DNA of 64,000 nucleotides from Epilithonimonas bovis DSM 19482 (GCF_900108115.1 NZ_FTPU01000010.1:1-64000); one strand, 5' to 3'. Positions 45,991 to 55,982 are shown, counted from the first letter of the stretch. The notes: generated by a model from the sequence alone, not told the origin. Numbers and translations are program-made.

Positions 45991-48821
45991 TAAAAATCGA
46001 ATTTTAGTCCTACGTTGTATCTTGGTTTATAATATTCCATTTGCATTGTTCTGTTCTTTTCGCCTTGGTAATATCTTAATGGTTGATTGGTAAGATTATT
46101 AGCTTCAACAAAGAATCTTATTTTTTCTGTGATGGCATAAGATACGTTAGCGTCTAAGAAGGTTTGTTTATCATAGTAACGGTCATCAAAAGCAACACCT
46201 CCAATCTCATCTAAATAAGAAGCTGTATAGTTAAGCGATACACGCGCGGAGAATCTTTTGTTTTCCCAAGATAAGGACGAGTTAAACATATGTGGTGCTG
46301 TTCCTGGCAACATAAGACCTTCTCTTTGTACATCATCTCCTACAATACCTTTGGCTTTGGAATGTGTATAAGTATAATTGGCATAAATCCCAAAATAACT
46401 AAGAAAACCAGGTAGAAAATCTAGTTGTCTCTGCAAAGCAACTTCAAAACCATAAACGTCTACACTTTGTCCGTTTCTGGCTTGTGAAAATACGTAGGTG
46501 TTATCTGCTCCCAAATCATTAGCGAGATCAGGAAACTGTTGTGTAAACTTGTCTCTTGTAAAATTTTGATCGATGTAATTAAAGATAAATTTATTAATCT
46601 TTTTGTAAAAACCACCAATTGATATTAATCCCACTGATTTGAAATAGTACTCTCCCATTACATCGAAGTTATGAGCATAAGAAGCTTTCAAATCTGGATT
46701 ACCTGCATGTATTTGTGCATCTTCTCCTGGTGTAATATTCACAAATGGAGACAAATTGTAATAACCTGGTCTTGCCAAAGAAGTTGTATAAGCAGCCCTA
46801 AGAACCATATCATCTGTTGGCGTATACTTGAAGGTAATGCTTGGCAAATAATTGGTATAGTCGTTTTTGATTTTTCTCTCACCTTCTAACATTACATCAT
46901 CATCTTCGGTTTTGGTGATATTACCAGTATACTCTGTGTGGGTATTTTCTAAACGAAGACCTGCAATGAAAGAAAAATCATCCGTAATATTTTGGTCCCA
47001 ACGGATATATCCAGCATAGATTTGCTCTTTGGCTTTGTAATTTACGCCTAGATATTCTGCAGGATTACTTTCTGAAGAAAACATTCCTGTATTGTATAAA
47101 TCCAAATTGCCTAATAATTGTTTTGATGCAAAATATCCTGGGATATACTTGCTATTTGGAGACCAATTTTTACCATCCCAATAGACTGGATTAATTTTAT
47201 CCATTGTGGCTAAGCTGGTGTTGGCATCGGTTGGAGTATAGTCATTAAAACTGTTCTCTCTTTCTTTTTGTTTGATTCTTGTTTTTGCTCCAAATCTCAA
47301 TCTGCCTTTTTGCTCTGATATGATATTAAGCGGAATTCTAAGATCTACTTTCCCCGTAATCTCATCTTCATAAGTATGACCAAACTGCTCCGTAAGTGTT
47401 CGGAATTTAAAGGATTTGAGTGTAGGTTCTGTTGTTGGCGTTAGTAATGGTTCTTTCTCACTATCATAACCAGAAAGTGCTACTCCCTTTGACTGATAAT
47501 CTATATAACGTTCATTAGGGCGGTCTTCGGACGCTCGTGAATAACCTCCAGACCAATTTAATTGTAGCTGAGAACCCAACAAATGTTCACCATTGATAAA
47601 ATAGTTTTGCATAATCTGGCGTTCTAGCCTTGCCGCTTTACTTTTATCAGTATCTATACCACCTTTGGTTTGTGCTCTAAGATCAGCTTTGTAACCAGTA
47701 ATAAGACTTTCATCTGTTTTGTCGTAGATAGGTGTAACTTTATTAAATCTCAGTCTATACCTATTTTCCCAATCGTCTCGCCAGTTATAAACAGCACCAG
47801 CTTTGATGATATTTTTATCATTAATTTTAAAATCAAAATTAGCCCCTAAACTTTTACGCTCTCTTCTTACATCATATTTGCGAATATCCATCTCTCTGAT
47901 GTAAGCATTACCAAATTTATCTTGCGCCCAAACACCTTCTACATTATCAGACCCATAATCTTGATTATTATAAGAACCGTTGAAAACAAACCCAAATTTT
48001 TTACCAAAATAACGGTTACCATACATAAAAGCTGTATTACTAGATACTTTATCTCTAATAGGATTATAACCCCCAGCCGCGGTAAGAGATATTCTTTCTT
48101 TGTTTGGTGCAGTTCTTGTGATGAGATTTACGGAGCCTCCAATGGCGTCTGCATCCATATCTGGCGTTAAGGTTTTGTTAACTTCGATAAGTTGAATCAT
48201 ATCGGAAGGAATTAGATCCATCTGAACTCGTCTATTATTACCTTCTGCTGACGGAATTCTGTTTCCATTGAGAGTAACTGAGTTAAGTTCTGGAGCCAAA
48301 CCTCTAATAATAATATCTCTAGCTTCACCTTGGTCATTTTGCATCGTAATCCCAGGTACTCGTTTTAAAGCATCTCCGATATTAGAATCCGGAAATTTCC
48401 CTACCTGATCAGACGAAACAATATTGGTGATATTAGAATTATTTTTCTGCGTATTTAGGGCTCTAGCTTGGTTTTGTCTGCTAATACCAAGAAGCCGAAC
48501 CTCTTTTATTGTAGTTGATTTATTTTTATCAAACAAAACATCTACGCTAGTATTATTCTCGGATTTCACAACTACTGTTGATTGCTGACTGCCATAACCA
48601 ATATAATCTACGGTTAGCGTATAGGTTCCTTCTGGAACATTAAGGAAGACATAATCGCCTGTAGCATCAGATATTGTGTAATAATTACCAGGTGTTAAAG
48701 TTAGTTTTGCCCCAGGCAAAGGAATTTGGTTACTATCATTAATAATCCCAGAGATACTACCTTTTTGCGCAAACACAAAAACTGTTGCACAAAAAAGTAC
48801 AGTTGTAATAAGCTTTTTCAT
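45990..48821 (-). CDS. TonB-dependent receptor paired with phytase
   Basis: A 943-residue receptor with a signal peptide (ending VFVFAQ), a CarboxypepD-regulatory-like domain (about 20-110, IINDSNQIPLPGAKLTLTPG), a plug domain (GDALKRVPGITMQNDQGEA; SDMIQLIEVNKTLTPDMDAD) and a barrel ending KPRYNVGLKFDF. The domain order matches TonB-dependent receptors that bring in large or bulky ligands. It is the first gene of a two-gene unit with the phytase, so the likely cargo is phytate, an inositol phosphate or a product; this is inference. Lower GC than its neighbours. Confidence 0.92.
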   Translation of the reverse strand: MKKLITTVLFCATVFVFAQKGSISGIINDSNQIPLPGAKLTLTPGNYYTISDATGDYVFLNVPEGTYTLTVDYIGYGSQQSTVVVKSENNTSVDVLFDKNKSTTIKEVRLLGISRQNQARALNTQKNNSNITNIVSSDQVGKFPDSNIGDALKRVPGITMQNDQGEARDIIIRGLAPELNSVTLNGNRIPSAEGNNRRVQMDLIPSDMIQLIEVNKTLTPDMDADAIGGSVNLITRTAPNKERISLTAAGGYNPIRDKVSSNTAFMYGNRYFGKKFGFVFNGSYNNQDYGSDNVEGVWAQDKFGNAYIREMDIRKYDVRRERKSLGANFDFKINDKNIIKAGAVYNWRDDWENRYRLRFNKVTPIYDKTDESLITGYKADLRAQTKGGIDTDKSKAARLERQIMQNYFINGEHLLGSQLQLNWSGGYSRASEDRPNERYIDYQSKGVALSGYDSEKEPLLTPTTEPTLKSFKFRTLTEQFGHTYEDEITGKVDLRIPLNIISEQKGRLRFGAKTRIKQKERENSFNDYTPTDANTSLATMDKINPVYWDGKNWSPNSKYIPGYFASKQLLGNLDLYNTGMFSSESNPAEYLGVNYKAKEQIYAGYIRWDQNITDDFSFIAGLRLENTHTEYTGNITKTEDDDVMLEGERKIKNDYTNYLPSITFKYTPTDDMVLRAAYTTSLARPGYYNLSPFVNITPGEDAQIHAGNPDLKASYAHNFDVMGEYYFKSVGLISIGGFYKKINKFIFNYIDQNFTRDKFTQQFPDLANDLGADNTYVFSQARNGQSVDVYGFEVALQRQLDFLPGFLSYFGIYANYTYTHSKAKGIVGDDVQREGLMLPGTAPHMFNSSLSWENKRFSARVSLNYTASYLDEIGGVAFDDRYYDKQTFLDANVSYAITEKIRFFVEANNLTNQPLRYYQGEKNRTMQMEYYKPRYNVGLKFDF

Positions 48822-48933
48822 TTAGATTTATTTGCGGACAAAAATAAGATTGCGCTCTTCTAAACTTATTAATACAACTTAAATCATATAATAATTCTAT
48901 TAAAATTAAATATCAATAGGATTTAATAAATAA

Positions 48934-48977
48934 TTTTCAATCAATTTATCTTTCATCTTGGATAAATTGATTGAAAA
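48934..48977 (-). terminator. Perfect 17-bp hairpin downstream of the small membrane gene
   Basis: ttttcaatcaatttatc (48934-48950) and gataaattgattgaaaa (48961-48977) are perfect inverted copies with a 10-nt loop. On the minus strand they are followed by ttatttatt. It probably ends the 49005-49235 transcript and insulates the receptor promoter. Confidence 0.65.
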
Positions 48978-49004
48978 ATTTACAAAATTTGCTGAGTGAT
49001 CAAG

Positions 49005-49235
49005 TTAAGTCTGTTTCTTTCTTTTGAAAATCTGAAGCAAAAGAAAACAATTCAAAACAGAATAAGCTAGAATTACACCAATGAAAAACCAAAAACTTCT
49101 ACCTTCCAAAAACCATTCTCCATTTCCAGAAAACGAATCTCTGAGAGCGAAAAACATCAGCACAATCAAAAACAGATTGATGACAACAGAAAAAATCAAA
49201 ATGATTTTATAAATGGTTTCTTGGTATTTTTTCAT
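49005..49235 (-). CDS. Small two-helix membrane protein of unknown function
   Basis: A 76-residue protein with hydrophobic segments at about 9-29 and 48-69 and a basic end (KRKKQT). No known domain is recognised. Its low GC content fits the surrounding block. The perfect hairpin downstream, and an AT-rich upstream region containing a flavobacterial-style repeat, are the only other features. It may be a real gene of unknown role. Confidence 0.6.
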   Translation of the reverse strand: MKKYQETIYKIILIFSVVINLFLIVLMFFALRDSFSGNGEWFLEGRSFWFFIGVILAYSVLNCFLLLQIFKRKKQT

Positions 49236-49276
49236 TTAGGAATTACAAAGATACTTCAAAGTTTTTTATAATTTAA

Positions 49277-49346
49277 AACCACATAGACACATAGAGATGA
49301 TTCTTTTCAGCTTAATTAGAATTTAAATCTATGTTTCTATATGGTT
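49277..49346. repeat. Imperfect inverted repeat (AACCACATAGACACATAG arms)
   Basis: Left arm aaccacatagacacatag (49277-49294) and right arm ctatgtttctatatggtt (49329-49346) pair with two mismatches. A related element with AACCACAAAAGTCACAAAAG arms occurs at 63030-63181. Both look like members of a dispersed intergenic repeat group seen in Flavobacteriia. Confidence 0.55.
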
Positions 49347-49353
49347 AATATTC

Positions 49354-50130
49354 TTAATTCTGTAAAAATTCTTTCACAGCCGCATTGAAATCAACAGGAT
49401 TATTAGCCTGAACCCAATGTTCTGCATTTTTGATTTTGATGAGTTTGTAATTCGGGAATTGTTGTCTGATGAGAAACTCGTCTTGTGGAAGAATATAATT
49501 GGAATTAGCTCCGGCAATGAACAAAGTCGGACCACCAAAAACACCGAATTTAATTGCATTAGAAACAAACTCAGTATATTTTGAAGCCAAAGTTTCAAGA
49601 TTGAATCTCCAAGCTAATTTTTTATCCTCTGTCCAGTACAGGTTTTTCATCAGGAACTGAATCACAAACTTCTCGTGAATGTATTCGCCTAAAACGTTTT
49701 CAACATCCTGTCTTGATTCAACCTTATTAAAATCCACAGATTGCAACGCTTTGATGATTCCCTGATGATGCGGAGGATAAGCCTTGGGGGAAATATCTGC
49801 AACAATTAGTTTTTCAACTCTTTCAGGAAAGTTAATGGCGAATTGCATCACCGCTTTTCCACCTAATGAATGTCCTAATAGATTGGCTTTTTGAATGTTA
49901 TGAGCGTCAAGATAATTCAGAATATCATTCGCCAAATCATCATGTGTCATAGAATCTGAATGAAAACTACGACCGTGATTTCTTAAATCCAACAAATGCG
50001 TCGGCATCAATTCTCCAAATTCTTTCCCAAAACTTCCCCAATTATCCAGCATTCCGAACAATCCATGAAAAACCAAAAGTGGCGTTTCTGTTCTTTCTTC
50101 TCCGTATATTTTTGAATGTAAAATGTCCAT
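49354..50130 (-). CDS. Alpha/beta-fold hydrolase (YbfF-like esterase)
   Basis: A 258-residue protein with the alpha/beta-hydrolase core: PLLVFHGLFGMLDNWGS (oxyanion HG), LDLRNHGRSFHSDS, nucleophile elbow LLGHSLGGKAVMQFA, acid residue region near LFIAGANSNYI and the catalytic His in NAEHWVQANNP. It resembles acyl-CoA esterase YbfF and related enzymes. It lies 16 bp downstream of pdxJ on the same strand, so the two may be co-transcribed. Substrate not known. Lower GC than pdxJ. Confidence 0.9.
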   Translation of the reverse strand: MDILHSKIYGEERTETPLLVFHGLFGMLDNWGSFGKEFGELMPTHLLDLRNHGRSFHSDSMTHDDLANDILNYLDAHNIQKANLLGHSLGGKAVMQFAINFPERVEKLIVADISPKAYPPHHQGIIKALQSVDFNKVESRQDVENVLGEYIHEKFVIQFLMKNLYWTEDKKLAWRFNLETLASKYTEFVSNAIKFGVFGGPTLFIAGANSNYILPQDEFLIRQQFPNYKLIKIKNAEHWVQANNPVDFNAAVKEFLQN

Positions 50131-50146
50131 TATTTTATTTTTTAAA

Positions 50147-50866
50147 TTACCATTTTGCCAGGCGTTTCAGATAAGCCTGGATGGTATTTTCCAGTCCCAT
50201 GTATAGGGCTTCCGAGATCAGGGCGTGGCCGATGGATACCTCCAGCAGGTTGGGGATATTGTCGGCAAAGTATTGGAGGTTATCAAGGCTGAGATCGTGC
50301 CCCGCATTGATCCCCAGGCCATACTCCCCGGCGGCTACTGCGGTCTCAAAATAAGCTTTGACGGCCTGCTCTTTATCTTTGGGATAATGCCTGGCATAAG
50401 CCTCTGTATACAGTTCTATCCTGTCGGTTCCGGTTGCCGCTGCAGACTGCACCATCGCGGGATTGGGGTCAAGAAAAATGGAAGTCCTGATGCCCGCCTC
50501 TTTAAACTCCGCAATCACCCCTTTTAGAAAATCAAAATGCTTTTCGCAGTCCCACCCGGCATTAGACGTAATGGCATCATCAGCGTCGGGAACCAGAGTT
50601 ACCTGGTCTGGCTTTACATCCAAAACCATATCAATAAATGGCCTGTGAGGATTGCCTTCTATATTAAACTCGGTGGTTACAAGTGGTTTGAGGTCATAGA
50701 CATCCTTCCTGGTGATATGCCGCTCATCCGGCCTTGGGTGGATAGTGATACCCTGGGCGCCAAACCGCTGGGCATCTACTGCTATCTGGGTTACACTGGG
50801 CACATCGCCGCCTCTGGCATTGCGCAGGGTTGCAATCTTGTTGATATTGACACTTAATTTTGTCAT
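50147..50866 (-). CDS. pdxJ: Pyridoxine 5'-phosphate synthase
   Basis: A 239-residue TIM-barrel enzyme that forms pyridoxine 5'-phosphate from 1-deoxyxylulose 5-phosphate and 3-amino-2-oxopropyl phosphate. Signatures: [54 protein letters not shown] and [14 protein letters not shown]. It is the first gene before the hydrolase in a likely two-gene unit. The gene is higher in GC than the hydrolase. Confidence 0.95.
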   Translation of the reverse strand: MTKLSVNINKIATLRNARGGDVPSVTQIAVDAQRFGAQGITIHPRPDERHITRKDVYDLKPLVTTEFNIEGNPHRPFIDMVLDVKPDQVTLVPDADDAITSNAGWDCEKHFDFLKGVIAEFKEAGIRTSIFLDPNPAMVQSAAATGTDRIELYTEAYARHYPKDKEQAVKAYFETAVAAGEYGLGINAGHDLSLDNLQYFADNIPNLLEVSIGHALISEALYMGLENTIQAYLKRLAKW

Positions 50867-51001
50867 AGTTATAATGGATAAATGATAATTAACGGTTAAT
50901 AAATAACAGGTGTACAGAGGATGAATGGATGGATGACAGGACTTATACTGACTGTTTTGCCCTGGTTCTTTTATCTCATGGCTTATCTACTGCTCCTGAT
51001 G

Positions 51002-52258
51002 CTAAGCCTTCTGTACCACCTCCAGCTCAAACTTCTTGGCGGCAGCCAGCAGATGGTCAAAGATATCAGACTGGATGGCCTCGTACTTGGTAGTATCAGC
51101 TTCGGTGGCGAAACAGTAGATCTCCAGCGGCAGGCCTTCGGGCGAGCTTTGCAGCTGCCTGACGAGGATCAGTTCTTTTTGATCGATCTTGCCACTGCTT
51201 TTAAGATAATTCTGCACATACTTCCGGAAAACGCCTATGTTGGTCAGCTGGTTACCGTTGATGATCTCGTCGGGATTATCCATGGCAGCGCGTTCTTTCT
51301 TGATTTCGGCTTCCTTGTTGTTGATATAAGTCTGTATAAGGTTTATTTTTTTTAGCCTGGCCATGAGCTCGTCATCTACAAAATTGAGCGATTTCATATT
51401 AAACACAATCGACTTCTTGATCCGCCTGGTGTTCTCGTCTGAAATAACCTGGTAATTACGGATCTCGGTGCTTAGCAGATCATAAGTAGGGATGGTGGAT
51501 ATGGTTTTGTCAAAATTTTTGATCTTGGTTGTCAGCAGGCCAATATCCTCGATATACCCCTCTATACTGTATTTGGGGATTGCAATCCAGTCGCCTACTT
51601 TCATGTTACGGGACGTGGCCACATTCAGCCCGGTCACAAATCCCAGGATCGTATCGCGGAAGACCAGTACCATAATAGCCGTAATGGCTCCCAGGCTACC
51701 AATGATGGTGGTACTGTTAATCCCGAAAATCACGCAGATCCCAATGACCGAGAAGATGAAAATCCCTACGATTTTTACGGTTTCTGATACGGTTCTGATG
51801 GCAAAGTTCCTGTAATAATCTTTTTTGATAAGGCTGTAGTAGCCAAAAGCCCTTAGTGAGCGGAATGCCAGGCCGGCAATAACCAGTACCATGGCAAAAT
51901 TGATCATCCTCTCGGAGAAAAGCGTTGTTTTTTTGAGGTAGCCCAAAAAGATGGAAGTCTGTACCGAGCCGGCAATCAGCAGTGCAAAAAGATGGGCAAA
52001 CGAGTTGGTAATCTTGGCATGCTGTATCGACTTCATCACAGGGTACCGCTCTTCGTTACGGAAAAGCCTAAAGATGGAATTAATGCAGATCTTAAAGATA
52101 AAATCGAAGATCAAATAGGTGAAAAGAATCAGAAGAATCTTTGTAGCCACCTGGAAGAACAAGCTTAACCCGTCGGGAAAGTGCGCTCCTATGTAATAAA
52201 ACAGACCTTCTGTAATATCCTGAATAAAATCTTTGGTATCTTTTAACTGGTCATTCAT
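51002..52258 (-). CDS. Mechanosensitive ion channel (MscS family, YbdG-like)
   Basis: A 418-residue protein with about five membrane segments in the first 190 residues and an MscS domain at about 190-300 (GSLGAITAIMVLVFRDTILG, FVTGLNVATSRNMKVGDWIA, DIGLLTTKIKNFDKTISTIP). It has a longer C-terminal region than E. coli MscS and resembles YbdG/MscM types that adapt to osmotic downshift. TAATTTTG at 52264-52271 is 5 nt from the start codon and could give a leaderless message. Divergent from the DUF456 gene. Confidence 0.9.
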   Translation of the reverse strand: MNDQLKDTKDFIQDITEGLFYYIGAHFPDGLSLFFQVATKILLILFTYLIFDFIFKICINSIFRLFRNEERYPVMKSIQHAKITNSFAHLFALLIAGSVQTSIFLGYLKKTTLFSERMINFAMVLVIAGLAFRSLRAFGYYSLIKKDYYRNFAIRTVSETVKIVGIFIFSVIGICVIFGINSTTIIGSLGAITAIMVLVFRDTILGFVTGLNVATSRNMKVGDWIAIPKYSIEGYIEDIGLLTTKIKNFDKTISTIPTYDLLSTEIRNYQVISDENTRRIKKSIVFNMKSLNFVDDELMARLKKINLIQTYINNKEAEIKKERAAMDNPDEIINGNQLTNIGVFRKYVQNYLKSSGKIDQKELILVRQLQSSPEGLPLEIYCFATEADTTKYEAIQSDIFDHLLAAAKKFELEVVQKA

Positions 52259-52320
52259 CCTGACAAAATTATGAAATGAATTTTTTATATCTTTAAAAAA
52301 TAATTGTTTATTCCAAATAT

Positions 52321-52809
52321 ATGGATTCTGTTATTATTGATATTGTGGCTTTGGCGCTTCTGGTAATTGGCCTGCTGGGGACCTTTCTCCCGGTTTTGCC
52401 CGGCCTTTTGCTGAGCATATGCGGTGTACTGATCTTCAAATTTGGTACCGATAACCAGATGCCGATGCTCTATGTATGGATCTTTGCGGCATTAACGGTG
52501 ATCTCCACAGTTATCAATTACATTATACCTGCCAGAACCAATAAAAAGTATGGCGGCACGCGCTATGGCAGCATAGGCTCGTTTGTAGGGACGCTTGCCG
52601 GGCTTTTTTTTATCCCTGTCCCTTTTGGTTTTTTGATCGGCATGCTCCTGGGTGTTTTTATCGGGGAACTGCTGCATGACATCAACGACAGGAAAAAAGC
52701 CTTTAACTCGATGAAAGGGGCTTTTATTGGTTTTGTTTATGGTACGGGATTTAATTTTATGGTAGGTTTGGCAATGCTTTTGGTGGTTGCCTATTATATT
52801 TTCTTCTAA
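52321..52809 (+). CDS. DUF456-family membrane protein
   Basis: A 162-residue protein with several hydrophobic segments; VIGLLGTFLPVLPGLLLSI and GSFVGTLAGLFFIPVPFGFL match the Gly/Pro-rich pattern of DUF456 inner-membrane proteins. Function unknown. It is divergent from the mechanosensitive channel gene. Length is normal for the family. The gene is followed by a small lipoprotein gene 97 bp downstream. Confidence 0.88.
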   Translation: MDSVIIDIVALALLVIGLLGTFLPVLPGLLLSICGVLIFKFGTDNQMPMLYVWIFAALTVISTVINYIIPARTNKKYGGTRYGSIGSFVGTLAGLFFIPVPFGFLIGMLLGVFIGELLHDINDRKKAFNSMKGAFIGFVYGTGFNFMVGLAMLLVVAYYIFF

Positions 52810-52906
52810 AACGAATACGATGAAATGGCCATCATTTGAAACCCCAAACACCAATGAAAATTACGTTAACCCCTTATAACCTTTGGAAAAAAATAAATAA
52901 CGGACT

Positions 52907-53311
52907 ATGAAAATCAGGATATTATTATTTGCCTGCCTGTTTCTACTCATCAGTTGCAGGACACAGACCACAGCACCAGTCGCCAACAATAATACGGTAA
53001 CGATTGAGATTAATAAAAAGGTAACAATACCCAACGCCAATATCACCCTGGAGTTTGCCAATATCCTGGAAGACAGCCGGTGCCCGGCCAATGTCAACTG
53101 TGTCTGGCAAGGCATTGCGATACTGGATATCCACGCCACTTCCAAACAGGCGCCTGCCAATTTTGAGCTCGCCACAAGGGATTTTGAACCCAAAAAGGCC
53201 AGCCAGTCTTTTAGCTATGCAGGCTATCGGTTTACCCTGCAAAGCCTTACCGCCCAGCCCGGCAGTAAAGATAAAACACCCATTGCCACTATTGGCTACA
53301 CTAAGGAATAA
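52907..53311 (+). CDS. Small lipoprotein of unknown function
   Basis: A 134-residue protein with a lipobox LLISC (Cys17) and a mature part rich in beta structure (VTIEINKKVTIPNANITLEF, then EDSRCPANVNCVWQGIAILD). The Cys pair in SRCPANVNC may form a disulfide. No named domain is recognised. It is convergent with ung with a 21-bp gap. Confidence 0.75.
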   Translation: MKIRILLFACLFLLISCRTQTTAPVANNNTVTIEINKKVTIPNANITLEFANILEDSRCPANVNCVWQGIAILDIHATSKQAPANFELATRDFEPKKASQSFSYAGYRFTLQSLTAQPGSKDKTPIATIGYTKE

Positions 53312-53332
53312 TCCGGTTTCCCGGCCTGAAGT

Positions 53333-53977
53333 TTATCCCCAGACTATTTCCCTCTTGCCTTTGCTTCTCAGGTAATCGTTGATTTTAGAAAATGGTTTGC
53401 TGTCAAAAAACCCTCTGTAAACAGAGAACGGCGACGGATGGGCAGACTGTATGATATGATGTTTTTGCTGATCTATCAGCGCTGCTTTCTTCTGTGCAAA
53501 GGCTCCCCAAAGCACAAAAACCACATTGGTTTTCTTATCAGATATTTGCTGAATAATATAATCTGTAAACTGTTCCCACCCCAGATCTTTGTGGGAATTG
53601 GGCTGATGGGCCTGCACCGTCAAAGTGGCATTAAGAAGCAGGACCCCCTGTTTTGCCCAATCCTGCAAATCTTTGTTTTTGCGATCGATACCGGTATCCG
53701 ATTTTAGTTCTGTAAAAATGTTTTTGAGTGAAGGCGGTGCCGTCACACTCTCTGAAACCGAAAAACAAAGTCCATTAGCCTGGCCATCATTATGATAAGG
53801 GTCCTGGCCAATGATAACCACCTCGATATCATCAAATTCGGTTAATTCCAAAGCCCTGAAAATTTCGTTTTTTGGCGGAAAACATGGCGCAGTATTGTAC
53901 TCATATTTCACTTTAGCCCAAAGATTCTTAAAATAATCACTTTCTTTTATTGGTTGCAGTACTTCTGTCCAGGTCAT
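53333..53977 (-). CDS. ung: Uracil-DNA glycosylase (family 1)
   Basis: A 214-residue enzyme that removes uracil from DNA. Motifs: VVIIGQDPYHNDGQANGLCF (catalytic Asp in GQDPYH), LLLNATLTVQAHQPNSHKDLG, and HPSPFSVYRGF with the catalytic His. Cytoplasmic. TAATTTTG at 53991-53998 is a plausible -7 element 13 nt upstream. Confidence 0.96.
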   Translation of the reverse strand: MTWTEVLQPIKESDYFKNLWAKVKYEYNTAPCFPPKNEIFRALELTEFDDIEVVIIGQDPYHNDGQANGLCFSVSESVTAPPSLKNIFTELKSDTGIDRKNKDLQDWAKQGVLLLNATLTVQAHQPNSHKDLGWEQFTDYIIQQISDKKTNVVFVLWGAFAQKKAALIDQQKHHIIQSAHPSPFSVYRGFFDSKPFSKINDYLRSKGKREIVWG

Positions 53978-54225
53978 CTTTTATTTTTTACAAAATTAGA
54001 GGATTACAATTATAATGCAAAAGAAACAGGTTGCACTTTATTATTAATAAGCAGATGAAAAAAAACAGCATAAGGATAAAAGACATGCCATCCACCTGTT
54101 TTATCTTAAAGGTGAATCAGGTTATGTTCTGCCACTTAACAATAAAATCTATTCATAATAGTATCTTTCAAAATACCAGAGCAGAAAGAATCCTGCTTTT
54201 TTTAAAAGAGATTTGTGCAATTTAT

Positions 54226-54233
54226 TATCTTTG
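54226..54233 (+). promoter_or_regulatory. Putative -7 element (TATCTTTG) for the M1 peptidase gene
   Basis: TATCTTTG matches TAnnTTTG and lies 82 nt upstream of the start codon at 54316. No strong -33 TTTG is at the expected spacing. Confidence 0.45.
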
Positions 54234-54315
54234 CAGGGCAATTGTGTCGTGAAGAGGCATTTGTCAAATTTCAATTATTAGTTTAATTTTAACCAATAAT
54301 CTGCAACAATTAAAA

Positions 54316-55950
54316 ATGAAAAAACTATTACTTCTTTCTGTCTTAATATCAGGGTTGTCTGCTGCGCAGTTCTTTGACACACCAGAAACATTTACCAAAA
54401 CCGATTCTCTGAAAGGGTCTAATACCAGATACAGGAATTTTTGGGACGTCAAAAAATATGATATTGTTGTAGAGCCGGATTTCTCTGCCAAAAGCATCAA
54501 AGGGCATAATAAAATAAGTATCGTCATTGAGAAGGATATTAAAAACCCAACCTTCCAGATTGACCTGCAGCAGCCTATGAAGGCGGATCAAATCAAAGCA
54601 AGTTTTCCTGTCGCGGATCAGAAGCCGGATGGTGATTTTATATTCATTACTGCCAAGAAAACTTTTAAAAAGGGTGAAAAGCATTTTATAGATATTACTT
54701 TTTCCGGACAGCCGGTTATTGCAAAAAATGCACCTTGGGACGGTGGCTGGGTTTTTACCAAAGATAAAAACGGCAACCCCTGGATGACTGCTGCCGACGA
54801 AGGGATTGGGGCAAGCATCTGGCTGCCAACCAAAGATATCTGGAGTGATGAGCCGGATCATGGCATTAGTTTCAAAATCATTACCCCAAAAGATCTGGTA
54901 GGTGTCGCTAACGGAAGGTTGATAAAAGAAGAAAATATAGGAGATAAAAAATCCTGGCTATGGGAAGTGAAGAATCCAATCAATGCGTATTCGATAATCC
55001 CGTCCATCGGGAAGTATGTTAATTTTAAAGAAACCTTCAATGGCGAAAAAGGCAAGCTGGACCTGGACTATTGGGTTTTGGATTATAACCTGGACAAAGC
55101 GAAAAAGCAGTTTGAACAGGTAAAACCAATGCTCAAATCTTTTGAATACTGGTTTGGGCCCTACCCGTTCTATGAAGATTCTTATAAACTGGTAGAGTCG
55201 CCACACCTCGGGATGGAGCATCAGAGCAATGTTGCTTACGGCAACCGTTACATGAATGGCTACCTGGGCAACGACCTTTCGGAAACCGGAGTTGGGCTAA
55301 AGTGGGATTACATCATTATTCACGAGTCCGGGCATGAATGGTTTGCCAATAATATTACTGCTAAGGACCAGGCCGATATGTGGATCCATGAGTCATTTAC
55401 AGACTACTCTGAGACGTTGTACATAGAAAGTTTGTGGGGAAAAGACGACGCCAACCGGTATGTACAGGGCTTAAGGAATAAAATCCAAAATGATAAGCCT
55501 ATTATTGGTCAATACGGCGTAAGGAACGAAGGCAGCGGCGATATGTACTACAAAGGTGCCAATATGATCCATACCATCCGGCAGATCATTAATAATGATG
55601 AGAAATTCCGCCAAATCCTGAGAGGCCTTAACAAGGATTTTTACCATAAGACCGTTACAACCGCTCAGGTAGAGGATTACATCATCAAAAAATCCGGGAG
55701 AGACCTGTCAACAGTTTTTAAACAATATTTGAGAACTACAAAGATACCTACGCTGGAATATAAACAAAACGGTAATCAGTTGTCCTATAGATGGACCAAC
55801 GCCATCAACGGGCTCAAGCTTCCCATTCGCCTATCCGACGGGCAGGAACTGAAACCAACAGACCAATGGCAAACTGCAACGCTGAAATCGGATAAACCAG
55901 CAGAAGTAGACAAAAATTATTACATTTTTACCAAAAAGATAACTGAATAA
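54316..55950 (+). CDS. M1-family metallopeptidase, exported
   Basis: A 544-residue peptidase with a short signal peptide (MKKLLLLSVLISGLSAAQFF), a beta-rich N-terminal domain (about 40-220) and a gluzincin catalytic domain with HESGHEWFANN and the downstream zinc ligand in HESFTDYSETLY. The GXMEN-like region is SPHLGMEHQSNVAYG. It is predicted to act in the periplasm or outside as an aminopeptidase. It is monocistronic and followed by a strong hairpin. Confidence 0.92.
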   Translation: MKKLLLLSVLISGLSAAQFFDTPETFTKTDSLKGSNTRYRNFWDVKKYDIVVEPDFSAKSIKGHNKISIVIEKDIKNPTFQIDLQQPMKADQIKASFPVADQKPDGDFIFITAKKTFKKGEKHFIDITFSGQPVIAKNAPWDGGWVFTKDKNGNPWMTAADEGIGASIWLPTKDIWSDEPDHGISFKIITPKDLVGVANGRLIKEENIGDKKSWLWEVKNPINAYSIIPSIGKYVNFKETFNGEKGKLDLDYWVLDYNLDKAKKQFEQVKPMLKSFEYWFGPYPFYEDSYKLVESPHLGMEHQSNVAYGNRYMNGYLGNDLSETGVGLKWDYIIIHESGHEWFANNITAKDQADMWIHESFTDYSETLYIESLWGKDDANRYVQGLRNKIQNDKPIIGQYGVRNEGSGDMYYKGANMIHTIRQIINNDEKFRQILRGLNKDFYHKTVTTAQVEDYIIKKSGRDLSTVFKQYLRTTKIPTLEYKQNGNQLSYRWTNAINGLKLPIRLSDGQELKPTDQWQTATLKSDKPAEVDKNYYIFTKKITE

Positions 55951-55982
55951 TCCTTACTAAGCTTTATCCGTTACAGCCTTTA

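Noticed and set aside
50921-51355. Plus-strand 144-codon open frame near pdxJ
   Set aside because: Most of it is antisense to the mechanosensitive channel gene and the hydrophobic start is accidental.
54031-54252. 73-codon frame upstream of the M1 peptidase gene
   Set aside because: No domain and no promoter of its own, and the peptidase -7 element TATCTTTG falls inside it; more likely leader sequence.
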